A DNA stretch of 64,000 nucleotides from Crambe crambe. Taxonomy: Eukaryota > Porifera > Demospongiae > Poecilosclerida > Crambeidae. Under the pieces are notes generated by a model, which was given only the letters and a program-made list of their open reading frames with translations, did no database searches and had not been told where the DNA came from. The stretch is taken from assembly GCA_963924555.1 (NCBI GenBank), contig OZ004597.1, forward strand, positions 1,302,001 to 1,366,000, in the 5' to 3' direction. How positions within the stretch are numbered: the stretch's first letter is position 1; each line of letters begins with the position of its first letter. Made by a program: the position numbers and the translations under genes. This document shows positions 44,116-63,200 of the stretch, one piece after another.

Positions 44116-45933
44116 ATGGAGAAACCTGTGTGCAAGTATGGAGGCTCCTGCTACCGCAAGAATCCCGATCATTTAAAGAAATTCTCACACCCAAGGAAGG
44201 AAGATAAGCAAGATGATGACAGCTCGGGTAATTCTGGGGGGGTTTGGGCCCAGGAGGGGGGATAACTATGAAATTTGTCTTCCATATAACATTGTAGACT
44301 CTGACCTTCCTCCTACTAAGAAGGCAAAACTTAACTCAGAAGACGACAATGCTGTATCAGTCCAGCATTCCTCTTCAGCATCTGGAAGCACCAAAGTGAG
44401 GTGAATCAGATATGCAATATTAAACTAGCTCATGTCGTAAACTGTTCACTTTCATCTGCTGTTTTTGCAGTGTCAGGAGTGCCGAGTGTCTGCTTACAGA
44501 GGATCCCAAGGATGCCATTCACAGGCAGTTCTTAGTCAACATGCCAGAGGATTTCTACCTTTTTTGGAGTTTCTGTAAATCGTTGAATCCAAGGAATCCT
44601 TCAAGTATGTGTAGTAGTATAGTGCTTAGTATGTGTAGTAGTATAGTGCTTAGAAGAAGGGGACAGGCTAGAACACTTGCTAATGCTGCTTAGGTTAGTT
44701 GATAAAAGAATCTGTGATGACTGTCTTTTTATCTATTTCTTTCCTTCCTTCTTTTTTTAATTTTTAAATTTTTTATGTAATTTTTAATTCTTTTCCCCCC
44801 TCGTTTGGTGTAGTTGCTCTGAAGCCTGCTTTGGGACTGGAATTGGTGGGGGCCTACGATGTCCTTGCGGGCAGGCTGAAGGGGGTCCCATGGGAGAGTT
44901 GTGTGCTACACTCTCGGGATTTTTATGATCCACCAGAACTTAGCACCGTGTTGGCAGCAAGGTCAGATGGAGATTATTCCAGCAATGACAGTGGATTTCA
45001 CATGGGCTTCTTCAAGTGAGGAGTAAGCCTACAATACATTCACGTGTTAGCAGACATTCCTTGGCTTGTTTAGCAACACTTTTTTTTGTCAAAATGTCCC
45101 GTGAGGAAATGTTCCTACTTCTTTATTAAAGGGACGAACCCAACGGTGATACATATCTGCTTGTTTCAAATGATTCTGACAAGGGATGCGAGCTGAGAAT
45201 CGAAGGAAGTAACATCTTTTCAGCAGTGAGGTAATAGAGTTGAGTAATCTGATTGGCCAATTGGAAGTGTTACGTACTTGATCCTTGGCCATGTACGTTC
45301 AGGGAATACATCGGGAGAAGACTGCAGGATAAAGGTCTTGAGGAAAGTGCTACCAAATCCCTGAAAGTTCTGGACTCCCAACTGAGGAAGCATATGTCCA
45401 CAATCAAATGTCATCTCACCTGTGAGAGCGTGGAGGACTTAAAGAAGAAGAGGAGAAGAGAGGTAGTGGCTGACACTTTCAACAAACTGGGGATTCTTGT
45501 TCCTTATGACAAGAAGACAGAATTAGGCTACAGACCTTTACCTGTTACAAACAGTAAGTGTGCTTGGTTGTCATATCACAACACCTTTCTAGTCCCTGTC
45601 TTCATTTTCTTGCTGCTTTTATTAGAGGAACTATTGAAGTTGCTGAACAAGATTTCCAGCTGTAGTGGAAGTGATGCAGAGAGAGACAGAGTGTTTGAGC
45701 CACTGCAAGAGATTGTCACCTTCGTGCAGTTTGCCAATGACGAGTGCGATTATGGGATGGGACTTGAGTTGGGAATGGACCTATTCTGTCATGGACACTC
45801 CACTTATCACAGAATAGTGGAACACCTGCTCCCTTTGGCATACAACTTGCTCCAGAGAGAGAGCTATGCAAAGATCATCAAAGAACACCTCAAACAGAGA
45901 AATAGACCACCTTTAAACTTCACTACACATTGA
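44116..45933 (+). CDS. HPF1: Histone PARylation factor 1 with N-terminal PBZ zinc finger
   Basis: The cofactor that completes the active site of PARP1/2 and directs ADP-ribosylation to serine. The start MEKPVCKYGGSCYRKNPDHL carries a PBZ (poly-ADP-ribose-binding) finger with the C-x5-C ... H-x5-H pattern (CKYGGSC, HLKKFSH). This is followed by an acidic linker and then the HPF1 fold: MPEDFYLFWSFC-like segment, LELVGAYDVLAGRLKG, YRPLPVTN and FVQFANDECDYGMGLELGMD, which keeps the catalytic Asp-Glu pair. It ends LLPLAYNLLQRESYAKIIKE...FTTH. Human HPF1 has no PBZ finger, so this is a fuller architecture. Several small introns; one (about 44604-44651) contains a 24-base duplication. Confidence 0.9.
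44604..44651 (+). repeat. Perfect 24-base tandem duplication in an HPF1 intron
   Basis: Two identical adjacent copies of a 24-base unit starting agtatgtgtagtagtatagt. Confidence 0.92.
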
Positions 45934-46036
45934 GACATTATATATTATTACGACAGATTTTGATGGTTGATTCATAAATTATTTGCATTGTGACACTTAA
46001 ATAACCAATAGTGCTACCACTTAAAGAAAGTAAGTT

Positions 46037-53728
<7,692 letters not shown>

Positions 53729-53942
53729 GCTTGCAAATCGACCCTGAATTATTATAGCCACTAGATCTAACTAGTCACACTTTTAATAAGCTCCTAGCAT
53801 AGCTTCCAGCATAAATATATCAGGATATGCGGTTGGTATGATTGAAGTACCGGAAACCCGCAATCATTTTATTTCCTCAACAAGCTATGTAATCACTTCA
53901 TCTATTTCCTCAACTATGTGATCACTTTATTAGCTATGACTG

Positions 53943-55616
53943 TCACTTTCTACACCATCTTGTGTTGGGGTAAAGGTAGCAATGATAAGAGAAGAATCTG
54001 TAACGATGATCATTATGTAAGTTGCCGTTACGTGTAGCTACAGCAGAAAGCAACACACCTGGTGGGATCTTCTTCTTCTGAAAATGCAGCATTAGGTATT
54101 GACAATCTATTACGAATAGTTAATGTTTCACTGTTTTTTCTACTGGTCATCACCCCATAACTGACAGCCACCTGAAAAAAAGAAAAGAAAACGATACAGG
54201 AATAAGCTGATAATAATTAGTCACTTGCTGCTTTAGCAAACTTGGAGGAAATCTCATAGAATTCAAGTTTGAATTAAACAGCTTGTCATTGGTCAACTTG
54301 TGCCCCAATACCGCTCCTGAATGATTGAGATACAGCATCAATCTAATATGGATGTGGTTACACGGTATCTCACCTATCACACATCCAACCAACATGTCAT
54401 CTGTGAGTCTCACTTTCTTACAATTAGAAGTAAAATGAGATCCTCTATATTATACAAACCTAGATATGGTATTATCAACACTTTGTGGTATCCCAAAAAT
54501 ACCGAAAATACTCCTCCACTTCAGTCATGAGAGAGGCAGTGATACAATAAGCTGCTCCTGTTGCATACCGATAGCCCTCTCTCTCCTGTATAAAACTTAC
54601 ACCTCATACCAGCTATATCTACACACATATACACACACATGGATGGGAAATGCTTCCAAGAAGAACCTCTTAGGAACTTGTATCTCTTCTACTGCAAGAG
54701 GCCACCTTCCAATGTACACCTTTTCTTGAGAAGGCTTGTATTTTGACAAAGTGTCAATCAGCATAGGAATATTAACGTAGACATCATCATCAAAGTGACA
54801 AAACCACCTGCATGGAAAAATTAATGATGCTCGAGTATATTTGAGAAGTTCTGACTGCGACATATTTTATTATGATTGTATGATTAACTGTGCATGTCAC
54901 TGCCAGTTTAATATGCACCCTTAATTAACAAACGGATGTTTAATGCATACCTATACTTCCCCCCTTTTTCACTGTAATAATTGTCATATTCGACTCCACT
55001 TTTGCAACAGAGGTCATCTCTTTGGTGACCAATGGAACAGTTGGCAAAAATGATATCAAAACCTACAAAAATGTTCAATATGCATGTAGCTATGTTAGCA
55101 CTGACTCACCATTATCCTGTGCAGTCTTCAACCACACATCATTTTGATTAGTATCATCACTATCTGTAACCAAATGAATCTGCATGGCACAATATAAATT
55201 ATGCAGCCTTAATAGAGGTGGGTGTGGCTACAGCAGTTGTATGGATGGATCATAGCTTGCACTAGTCTGGCGTCGGCTACACCAGACTAAGCTAGGGCCG
55301 ACCCTTTACTAGCTTGCACCTGTGATGGTGAAATATTTTGCAGCCAAGTGAAGATGATTGGAGGCAATCTGGTACTGTGGTATTTCAGAGTAGTCTTGAT
55401 AGAAATATATACTCCATCACTCAAGTCTATAATTCCCTGCTCTGAATTTCTGGATATTTTTAGGATGAGGTGTTCTGGTGATCGATTCAGGAGAGTGAAT
55501 GTGGGTGGCTCAGTAGTAGCACATGTCCTGTCGTCGTCATCATCCGCACAAGTGCTTGTAGATCCAGATATTCTCAGTAGTAGGCTAAGTAGCAATAAAA
55601 TCAACCCTCGTTTCAT
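53943..55616 (-). CDS. Fringe-like beta-1,3-N-acetylglucosaminyltransferase, copy 1
   Basis: A GT31-family Golgi enzyme; Fringe proteins extend O-fucose on Notch. The signal anchor is MKRGLILLLLSLLLRISGST. The domain follows as IDLSDGVYISIKTTLKYHST, then PPIIFTWLQN, IHLVTDSDDTN, CCKSGVEYDNYY, RWFCHFDDDVYVNIPMLIDT (DDD metal site), YRYATGAAYCIT and RLTDDMLVG. The last exon joins across an intron at about 54003-54053: EEEDPTR|FFSYHCYLYP, then NTRWCRK and TGA at 53943, matching the DPSRF...HLYPDTPWC end of vertebrate Fringe. Reading straight through the donor would instead give a false stop at 54028. It has a short stem compared with copy 2. Confidence 0.88.
55262..55312. repeat. Fold-back element with AGTCTGG...CCAGACT arms and a GACCCTTTAC end
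   Basis: AGTCTGG (about 55264) and CCAGACT (about 55282) pair as a short hairpin; GGGCCGACCCTTTACTAG follows. Related words occur at 56717-56757 and in the hairpin at 40825. It lies in an intron of Fringe-like copy 1. Confidence 0.6.
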
Positions 55617-55749
55617 CTTCAAGATCCGCCTACCTCCTCCACCCACGTGGCCATTTCTACGCGCGCATGCTCAATTAAGAGTTGTTTTTTACACAACACG
55701 AGCGGGGAGATGTTTGGGTCTCAGATCTCTAGACTACACATTTCAAATT

Positions 55750-57631
55750 TCAATTGCACCACTTAGTTTGTGAGTGTATAAAGCAATGATAGGAAAAAAA
55801 TCTTGTTGGGTCTTTATTTTTACTAAATCTTGAGCTTGGAAGAATTATGACTTTATTTCCATTTGGTGAGTAACTGATTGTAACCTGCAATATGGATAGC
55901 AGTGGTTTAATACTGGCTGCTGTAACAAAGAATAGAATTAGATTTTTCAGCTAACGAATTAACAACCTGCTTTTTGAGTTCCTCTGGTGAATAGGTTTGA
56001 GAATTCAAGTGTGTATTGAAAGTGCTCTCATGAATCATTTCATGGCCTAACACTGCCTCTGCAGAGGGGGATTTCCATGGATACAAAAGGCCATATAGAG
56101 TACATACATGAATACTATAGGTCAATAGTCTCTTACACTGACCAACAATAGCTCCCAATAAAACATCATCAGGTATTCTAAACTTCTCACAATTTTCAGG
56201 AAAGAAAGAGCCCCTGTGTATATTTAATTTACAATGTTACAGGTGTGATAACCATAATCATCATAATATCGTTATTGTTTACCTCAAATATTTCTCTAAT
56301 TCTTGCATTAGGGAGTCACTTATGCAATACGAAGCCCCTGCTGCATAGCGGTAGTCAAGCTTGTGCTGTTGAGAAGTGAATTGTAACATCCATTATAAGT
56401 CACAAGAATAAGAATCTTACATATCGAGGAAAGTATTTATCCATGGATGAAAGCATAAGTGTTCTCTTGTGCTGCTCCTCTGGACGCCTTCCAATGTAGA
56501 CTCTGTTTAAGGGGTCATGTGATCTCAAAGTATCCACAAGCGCTGGTATGTTGACGTAAATATCATCATCCATGTGACAGAACCACCTTCAAATACAATA
56601 ATCACATTACTGGTATACATTGATAAACCCATGGTCTAAATAAGCCACTAAGTACTACTCTAATTGGGAAACCTGTGAAGATACTTTTACACCACCTCTG
56701 TAAAGTAGCCACTTAAGAAAGGTAAAGGGTTGGCGCCGCCAGACTAGAGCATAAGTTAGGTTTCATACTTGTATCTCTTCCCCGATCTTTTTGCTCTGTA
56801 ATAACCATCAAACTCGTGTCCAGATTTGCAGCAGAGGAAGGGAATTCCATGGCCAAAGGGGCAGTTAGTGATATCCAAATGGAAACCTGAGAAGAACAGA
56901 ACAATCTGACAATATTACACTATGTTCATATGTACAGTGACTACCATGTTCCTTTATAATATTAATCCATTCATCACCGGCTGTATTCACAGTGTCAGTA
57001 ATAATGTGTACCTATTTCAAAACAAAAAACCTACAAGCTGATGTACAGCAGTGACTAAATAACAGTATACCTGACTTGGCAATACAGTTTGCATCCATGT
57101 TAGAATTACTGCTGGCAACCTTGTATTATGATTGTACACAGTTGTTCTGACGGAAAAGTAAATACTTTTTGTCTCACTACTGATGTTTTTCTGTACATCA
57201 GGGACAACATAACGAGGATCAATGCTGCTTGGTGGGTGCCAGTCTATAGGCTCCAGTATCTTAAAGTAGACATGCTTCTTGGGATTGCTTTGTGTTGCTG
57301 ATACGATATTTTTCTTTGTGTCTTGGAAATTTGAAGATTTTGAACTGATCACAGAATGAGTGCCTCTACTAAGTATAGTCATAGAGTGAGCCTTTGAGGA
57401 TTCTTTACTTGTAACTGAAATAGTACTAAAAGTAGTAGTAGTAGTAGTAGGAGGTCGAGGAGATGCTACTGTAGCTGGTGCTGCAGTTTCGTTGCTATTG
57501 CCAAATTGAGCGACTTCTCTGTGCACTTTTCGTGGAAGGACGTGATTGGTAGAAAAGAATAGTGATAAAAATGATAGTATTATGAGAACTGGGCACAGTT
57601 TCAGAGCTACAAACCATCTGCATCTTTTCAT
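55750..57631 (-). CDS. Fringe-like beta-1,3-N-acetylglucosaminyltransferase, copy 2
   Basis: A tandem paralogue 134 bases upstream of copy 1. The signal anchor is LCPVLIILSFLSLFFSTNHV, then a Ser/Thr-rich stem (PPTTTTTTFSTISVTSKESS). The catalytic part has SIYFSVRTTVYNHNTRLPAV, ILTWMQTVLPSQ|VHIITDTVNT, CPFGHGIPFLCCKSGHEF, WFCHMDDDIYVNIPALVDTL (DDD), YRYAAGASYCISDSLMQELE and RIPDDVLLGAI. The last exon is VTISYSPNGNKVIILPSSRF, then DPTRFFSYHCFIHSQTKWCN and TGA at 55750. The intron before it (about 55885-55970) must be removed to keep this conserved end. Exon borders agree with copy 1 except for the extra last intron in copy 1. Confidence 0.88.
56717..56757. repeat. Related repeat fragment: GGTAAAGGGTTGGCGCCGCC, then AGACTA
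   Basis: On the minus strand TAGTCTGGCG, CGCC and AACCCTTTACC occur in the same order as at 55262-55312, without the 22-base internal piece. It sits in an intron of Fringe-like copy 2. Confidence 0.55.
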
Positions 57632-57745
57632 CTTCGATTCGCAGCTGTATTGTTATGCGCGCGCACATAAAAAAATGCGCGCGAGGCATCATCACGATCA
57701 CGTGCATAATTGTTGCTAAGGTTACCATGTTAATAGACTCGAGAA
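57632..57745. promoter_or_regulatory. Bidirectional promoter, Fringe-like copy 2 / TTC29
   Basis: 114 bases between divergent start codons. It is locally CpG-rich, with TGCGCGCGCACA (57656-57667) and a second ATGCGCGCGAGG about ten bases on, a CACGTG E-box (57699-57704), and the X-box at 57712. Confidence 0.6.
57712..57725 (+). promoter_or_regulatory. RFX X-box (GTTGCT-AA-GGTTAC) in front of TTC29
   Basis: The two half-sites fit the X-box consensus GTNRCC-N(0-3)-RGYAAC exactly when read on the minus strand (GTAACC TT AGCAAC). It lies 20 bases upstream of the start codon of an axonemal gene, the usual place and target type of RFX factors. Confidence 0.65.
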
Positions 57746-59899
57746 ATGGCTTCTAATCTCGTTTTAGATGTGCCGCTCTCTGCAGCTTCCAGGGAAGGAA
57801 GGGGGTATGGAACAAGTTTAAAGCCTAGACCACCATTAACTTCAGGAACTGAGGCAAATACGAGTAGCAGGCATGGATCCATAATAAAGAGAGAACAAGG
57901 CTCTAGTAACCTCAAAAAACGAGACCTAGGAGGAAAAGAGTCCAGTAATATGGCTGTACCTGAGATAAAAGGAATAATGACTCAGGATATTGACCCATCT
58001 AGGTGGGTATCTTGGAATCAATGAAATTTCATACCCATTTTTTCCCTTATTTCACCATCCAGTTACCGAAATTCCATCTTTCATAATATCAGCACTGATA
58101 TGTTGGAGAAGGGTTTTCACCAATCCTTTTCAGAACTATTTCATCTTGTACAAAGACAGAGAAGTGACCATGAGAGAGCAGGACCTGGTTCAATTCTTCT
58201 CGAGCCACTAATTGAACACAACCTCACGAAGCTTGAGTATCTTAGAGTCCAAGTAAGTCTAATAGCTAATACCCTAAGTATGTGAGATTACTGTGATCAT
58301 TCAACAATCAAGCTAACAATGGCAGAAGATGCCCAGCGTGCAAATGACCTGGATACTGTCTACATGGCCCAGAGGAATTTAGCTCAGTATTTTGAGCTCA
58401 CTGAGGATGCCAAGAGAACGAAAGACAAGTGGTTATCAGATCACTTCTATGATAGGTGTTTAGAAACTGCCATGATGGTAAGTAGCAGTTTAAGTGTTGG
58501 GGTATAATTCTTCACTTTTTTTTTTGTAACAGGTACATGATGACAATAGACATAAAGAAGGTGAGGCTCACTGCCATGTTGGACTTTCATTGGAAAACAG
58601 AGGGGACTTGATGAAAGCAGCATCTCACATGGAAATTTTTCACCAGTTGGCACGCAAGCACAACTGGCACACAGACTCTGGGGACAGTTATCATGAAATT
58701 GTCTGTGAACACCTCAGAAGAATTTATACTTCCATTGCAGAAGAGGTGCAGATATTAAGAAAAATATTTGTAATGATAGTATTATATTATTGTGGTTGAA
58801 GATTCACGGTGATAAACCAGAGATGTCCATCACTTATCTAAGCAAGGCTTATGAAGTTGCACGAGAAGGTACCTAGATACTAAACACCAAGCTCAACATA
58901 GAGAGTGTAATACTGCTTGTAGGTGGAGATACCTACCAGGAGGGCAAGGCAAGCTACAGGCTGGGAAATGCTTATGAGAGAATGGGGGAGTCTGACACTG
59001 CCATTAAGGTCAGGAAAAAAGTTGATTAAATTATTATTCAGTGTTTTTTAATCCTATTTTGTTAGTACCACACTAAATACTTGGAGAGTTGTAAGTATCA
59101 CGGGGATAATACTGGAATTGGGAAGGCATACGAAGCAATGGCCAAGTCATTTCAGAAGTATGGGATCCTAGCTATATTTAATAGCTGAAATTATGCTGTA
59201 TTAATAACAGCAAGGGAGATCTCAAGAATGCAGTGAAGTTTCTTGAAATGTATGTGAGTGTAGGAGAGAGTGCTGGACTGCAAGATTGTCTTGCTGATGC
59301 TTGCAGTGCAATTGGTACTATATATAACACAATGGTAGGGAACTCGTATGCAATTTTAAAGCAATCAGACTTATTATCTGTGTGGTATTTTGTAGGGTGA
59401 TTATGATAAAGCAGTGGAGTACTTTGGACGTTGCTACGAGATTTGCTCACAGCTGGACAATACAGAAGCACTGTACTCAGCAAGAGTTCAGTATGGCATC
59501 GCAAAGAGCCACCAATTCATGGGGGAATTTTCTTCTGTTCTGACTGGTTCAGTATCATCATCTGAGACCCTCCAAAAACTTGTGGCATGGAAGGATGCCA
59601 GAATTACTCCTTCAGAATATCAGCCCGTACAACGCAAGAGGCAACCTATCCCACAAGTTCAAGAGGACAAAGTACCCAGTAGCATGACAGGATCAACTGA
59701 TATTCCCATCCAACTATCGGTTTCACCAAACTTGATTATGCAAGATTCAAGTGCTACCTTTAGATTTAGTAGTGGAATGAGTGTTATTCCAAGTGATCCA
59801 AGTTTAAACTTACTTGTGTCAAGTGCTGATCCAAGTAGAGAAGTTGTTGGAGCTTCTGAAAGTAATAATAGTTTTATCATCAATAACACTAAAAGTTAG
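57746..59899 (+). CDS. TTC29: Tetratricopeptide repeat protein 29 (axonemal)
   Basis: A TPR protein needed for flagellar/ciliary axoneme function in animals and protists. The start is MASNLVLDVPLSAASREGRG, a disordered N-terminus. Exons then give SYRNSIFHNISTDMLEKGFH, YLRVQ|LTMAEDAQRANDLD, KDKWLSDHFYDRCLETAMMV, EGEAHCHVGLSLENRGDLMK, EGKASYRLGNAYERMGESDT, GIGKAYEAMAKSFQSKGDLK, ADACSAIGTIYNTMGDYDKA and ARVQYGIAKSHQFMGEFSSV, then LVAWKDAR. These match human TTC29 in order (DKWLSDHFFESC, GEASYYLGLAH, HYGIAKAHQMM, LLSWKESR). About five TPR-type helix pairs are visible. The Ser-rich C-terminal tail is unlike the human protein. The X-box upstream suggests RFX control. Confidence 0.9.
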
Positions 59900-60230
59900 A
59901 AAAATTTTTTGTGAATTAAGCCACGCCCACTTAATTCCGCCTACTTTTGGTCACGTGAACTACATCCTTTTACAAATGGCGTATAAACTTTAGCAATGTT
60001 GATCCTGTTCAACGTCTCCTGTAGAAATAATAAGAGAAAGTTAGAGCTGAGTTAGGTGCTGTGAAGGTTGAGATATTGATAAGGTACGTTATGCAATACA
60101 ATCAGTGTTTCTACAAGCATCTACTCAAGAAGCAAGGAGGGGATGTTTTTAAACCTTTATATCTCCACGACCTGTTTCCAGGTATATATCTATCTATGAA
60201 ATTAGGTTCAAGTAGTGTGGTGGGAGAGTA
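59900..60230. other. Intergenic region and promoter of AP-1 gamma
   Basis: 331 bases between TTC29 and AP1G. It contains the palindrome TCACGTGA (CACGTG at 59952-59957) and a short repeated word pair ccacgcccacttaa. I see no coding region. Confidence 0.45.
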
Positions 60231-63200
60231 ATGCCTTCAACACTACGTGTACGGGACCTAATTCGTGCCATTCGAGCATGCAAGACTGCTCAGGATGAAC
60301 GAGACCTCATCAACAAAGAGTGTGCTTACATTAGAACATCCTTCAAAGGTGATGACAATGATGCCAGGGCTAGAGATGTGGCCAAGCTCCTTTATATCCA
60401 CATGATGGGCTACCCAGCTCACTTTGGCCAGGTCAGTTATCATAAATGTATTAGGGGGAGGGGTCCCCAACCTCCATATGAAGCCCACCATGCTTATTTT
60501 AAAGTTCCGCTCTCTCTAATTTCATAGATGGAGTGTTTGAAACTGATAGCATCTCCTCGCTTTTCTGATAAACGAGTTGGTTATCTTGGAGCCATGTTGT
60601 TACTAGATGAAAGACAAGACGTTCACCTTCTGATCACCAATTCCATGAAGAAGTAAGCAATTCACCGCCTAATTGTTCTACTGCGTGACTGATGGATAGT
60701 ACATACAACCAATGTGGTCTCAAGACAAATTTTTACTGATTTTCCCCTCATTTTTCGTTGCTTAGTGATATGCATCACCAGGTCCAGTATGTGGTGGGAC
60801 TCTCTCTGTGTGCTTTAGGAAGGTGAGCCTGAATTGTATCTCTTAGCTAGACACATCCTGTGACAGTTAACTCTTTGCACCTGTGATCACATAATATGGG
60901 GTTCTTTTGTAGTATTTGTTCAGAAGAGATGAGTAGGGATTTATCGGGAGAAGTGGAGAAACTCCTCAAATCCTCTAACCCATACATAGTCAGAAAGGTG
61001 AGTCTGTTAATCGTAAGGAGTGTCAAGCAGAGGACACATTTTTAGACACGATGTGTGGTGATCTCCTTTCCAGGCTGCTCTCTGTGCTGTCCGTATCGTC
61101 CACAAAGTTCCAGACTTGATGGAGATGTTTGTGCCCACCACACGTCAGTTACTCAATGAGAAGAATCACGGGGTCCTCCTCACTGGAGTGTGTCTCGTCA
61201 CAGAAATGTGTCAGGTCAATCCTGATTCTCTTCAACACTTCAGAAGAGTAAGTGCCAAGGTTTCTCAACTGCTTCTTCCTTCCTGCATAAAATTGAATTA
61301 GTGTAGTGTACAAGAATTTACTAAGCAAATACTGAGCAATTGTTTACAGTTTACAAGAATTTACTAAGCAAATACTGAGTAAACTCTTTTTCTACTAGTT
61401 TGTGCCTAATTTGATAAGAATGCTGAAGAATTTGATCATGTCAGGCTATTCTCCTGAGCACGATGTTCACGGAATAAGTGATCCTTTCCTTCAGGTAAGG
61501 CAAAGGAGGGATGAAAGATGTAAGTAGCTATGCACTTACTCCAACCCTTTTGTGCTCCTAAGGTGAGGGTGCTGCGCCTGATGAGAATCTTGGCTAAAGA
61601 TGACAAAGATTCGAGTGAATCACTAAATGACATCCTGGCACAGGTGAGCTCACTTATTCTCTTCTCCTCCTACTTTCCTCTGACTGTTATTGAAAAAAAA
61701 TCATGTGACCATAAGCTCCACCCACTTCCTTCTTGCAGGTTGCCACTAACACAGACTCTGGCAAGAATGTTGGCCATGCCATACTCTATGAGACTGTGCT
61801 GACCATAATGGAGATCCAATCAGAGAGTGGCTTACGTGTCCTTGCTATTAACATCCTGGGACGGTTTCTTTCAAACAGTGACAAAAATGTCAGGTCGGTG
61901 TACAAGAAGGATAAATGTCCCGCCATTAACAGGAACAACAACAAAATAGACAAACAAAAATAATAATTATGATGTTTGTTTCTTCAGATACGTGGCTTTG
62001 AACACACTCTTGAAAACTGTGTTCATAGACCACAATGCAGTCCAACGCCATCGAAACACAATCCTTGACTGCTTAAAGGAGAATGATATTTCCATTCGTC
62101 GACGAGCGTTGGAGTTATCCTTTGCACTCATCAATGAGAACAACATCCGCTCTATGATGAAGGAAATACTGACCTTCCTGGACACTTGTGAGATTGAGTT
62201 CAAATCCTACATCACTTCAAATATCCTCAGAGTCACTGATCAGTGAGTAGGTGGGGCTGGGAATGACTGGGGGTGGGGCTGGGGTGTGGCATTTTATGAT
62301 AATTTTATGCTGGTCTACTGCAGATATTCCCCTACAAAGCAGTGGCATGTCGACACAATACTTAACGTTCTGATCAAGGTAAGATATTTCCAGAGGATGA
62401 ACGTTGAAAAAGGTGGCAGTGTGGCCAACAATGGATACCAAAAATTTTAGTGGGTTAAAAATTTTGAAAGTGTTGAAACCATAAATTTGTGTATTTAGAA
62501 GCACAAAAATTTTATCCCACAAAAAATTTCCCTTATACAGTATTCCCCTGTCAGTATTCCCCTGTCAGTATTCCACTGTTCAACTTTCAATTTCTCTCAG
62601 GCTGGTAGTTATGTTCAAGACGACCTTGTTTCCACCATCATTGCCATGGTATCAGAGAACACTGAGCTGCACTCATACTGCGTTCAGAAGCTCTACTTAG
62701 CCCTAATTGCGGACATTAGCCAACAGCAACTGTGCAAGGTGGCAGTGTGGACCATGGGAGAATTTGGGGACTTGATTGTTGCAGGTCCGATACAGGACGA
62801 GGGGGAATCTAAACAGGTAGGATCAGACAATAACTCAAGAAGCTCCAGCTTGAAAGTGGTTATTCTGCTCTGTGAGTGCAGGTATCAGAAGATGAAGTGT
62901 TGGATGTACTCGAGAAAGTGTTACAGAGTCCACAGTCCACACTTACAACTAGAGAGTATGCTATTAATGCAGTCATGAAACTGAGCACAAGGTATGCTAG
63001 AGCCAGTCCTGACAAAGTTGCATTTTTAACTGGACTGTATCACATTTTACAGGTTTTCCAGTAGTATTCCACGAATTAAATCCATGTTAGCTCACTACAG
63101 TGACCACTTGGACATGGAGCTTCAGCAGAGAGCGGTGGAATACAGTGCCATCTTCAAAAAGCATGATCAAATGAGGTCTGTTTCATCAAAAAAAATCTGT

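Noticed and set aside
54028..54060. Stop codon TAA at 54028 as the end of Fringe-like copy 1
   Set aside because: A gt...ag intron here restores DPTRFFSYHC and the NTRWC end that is conserved in copy 2 and vertebrate Fringe.
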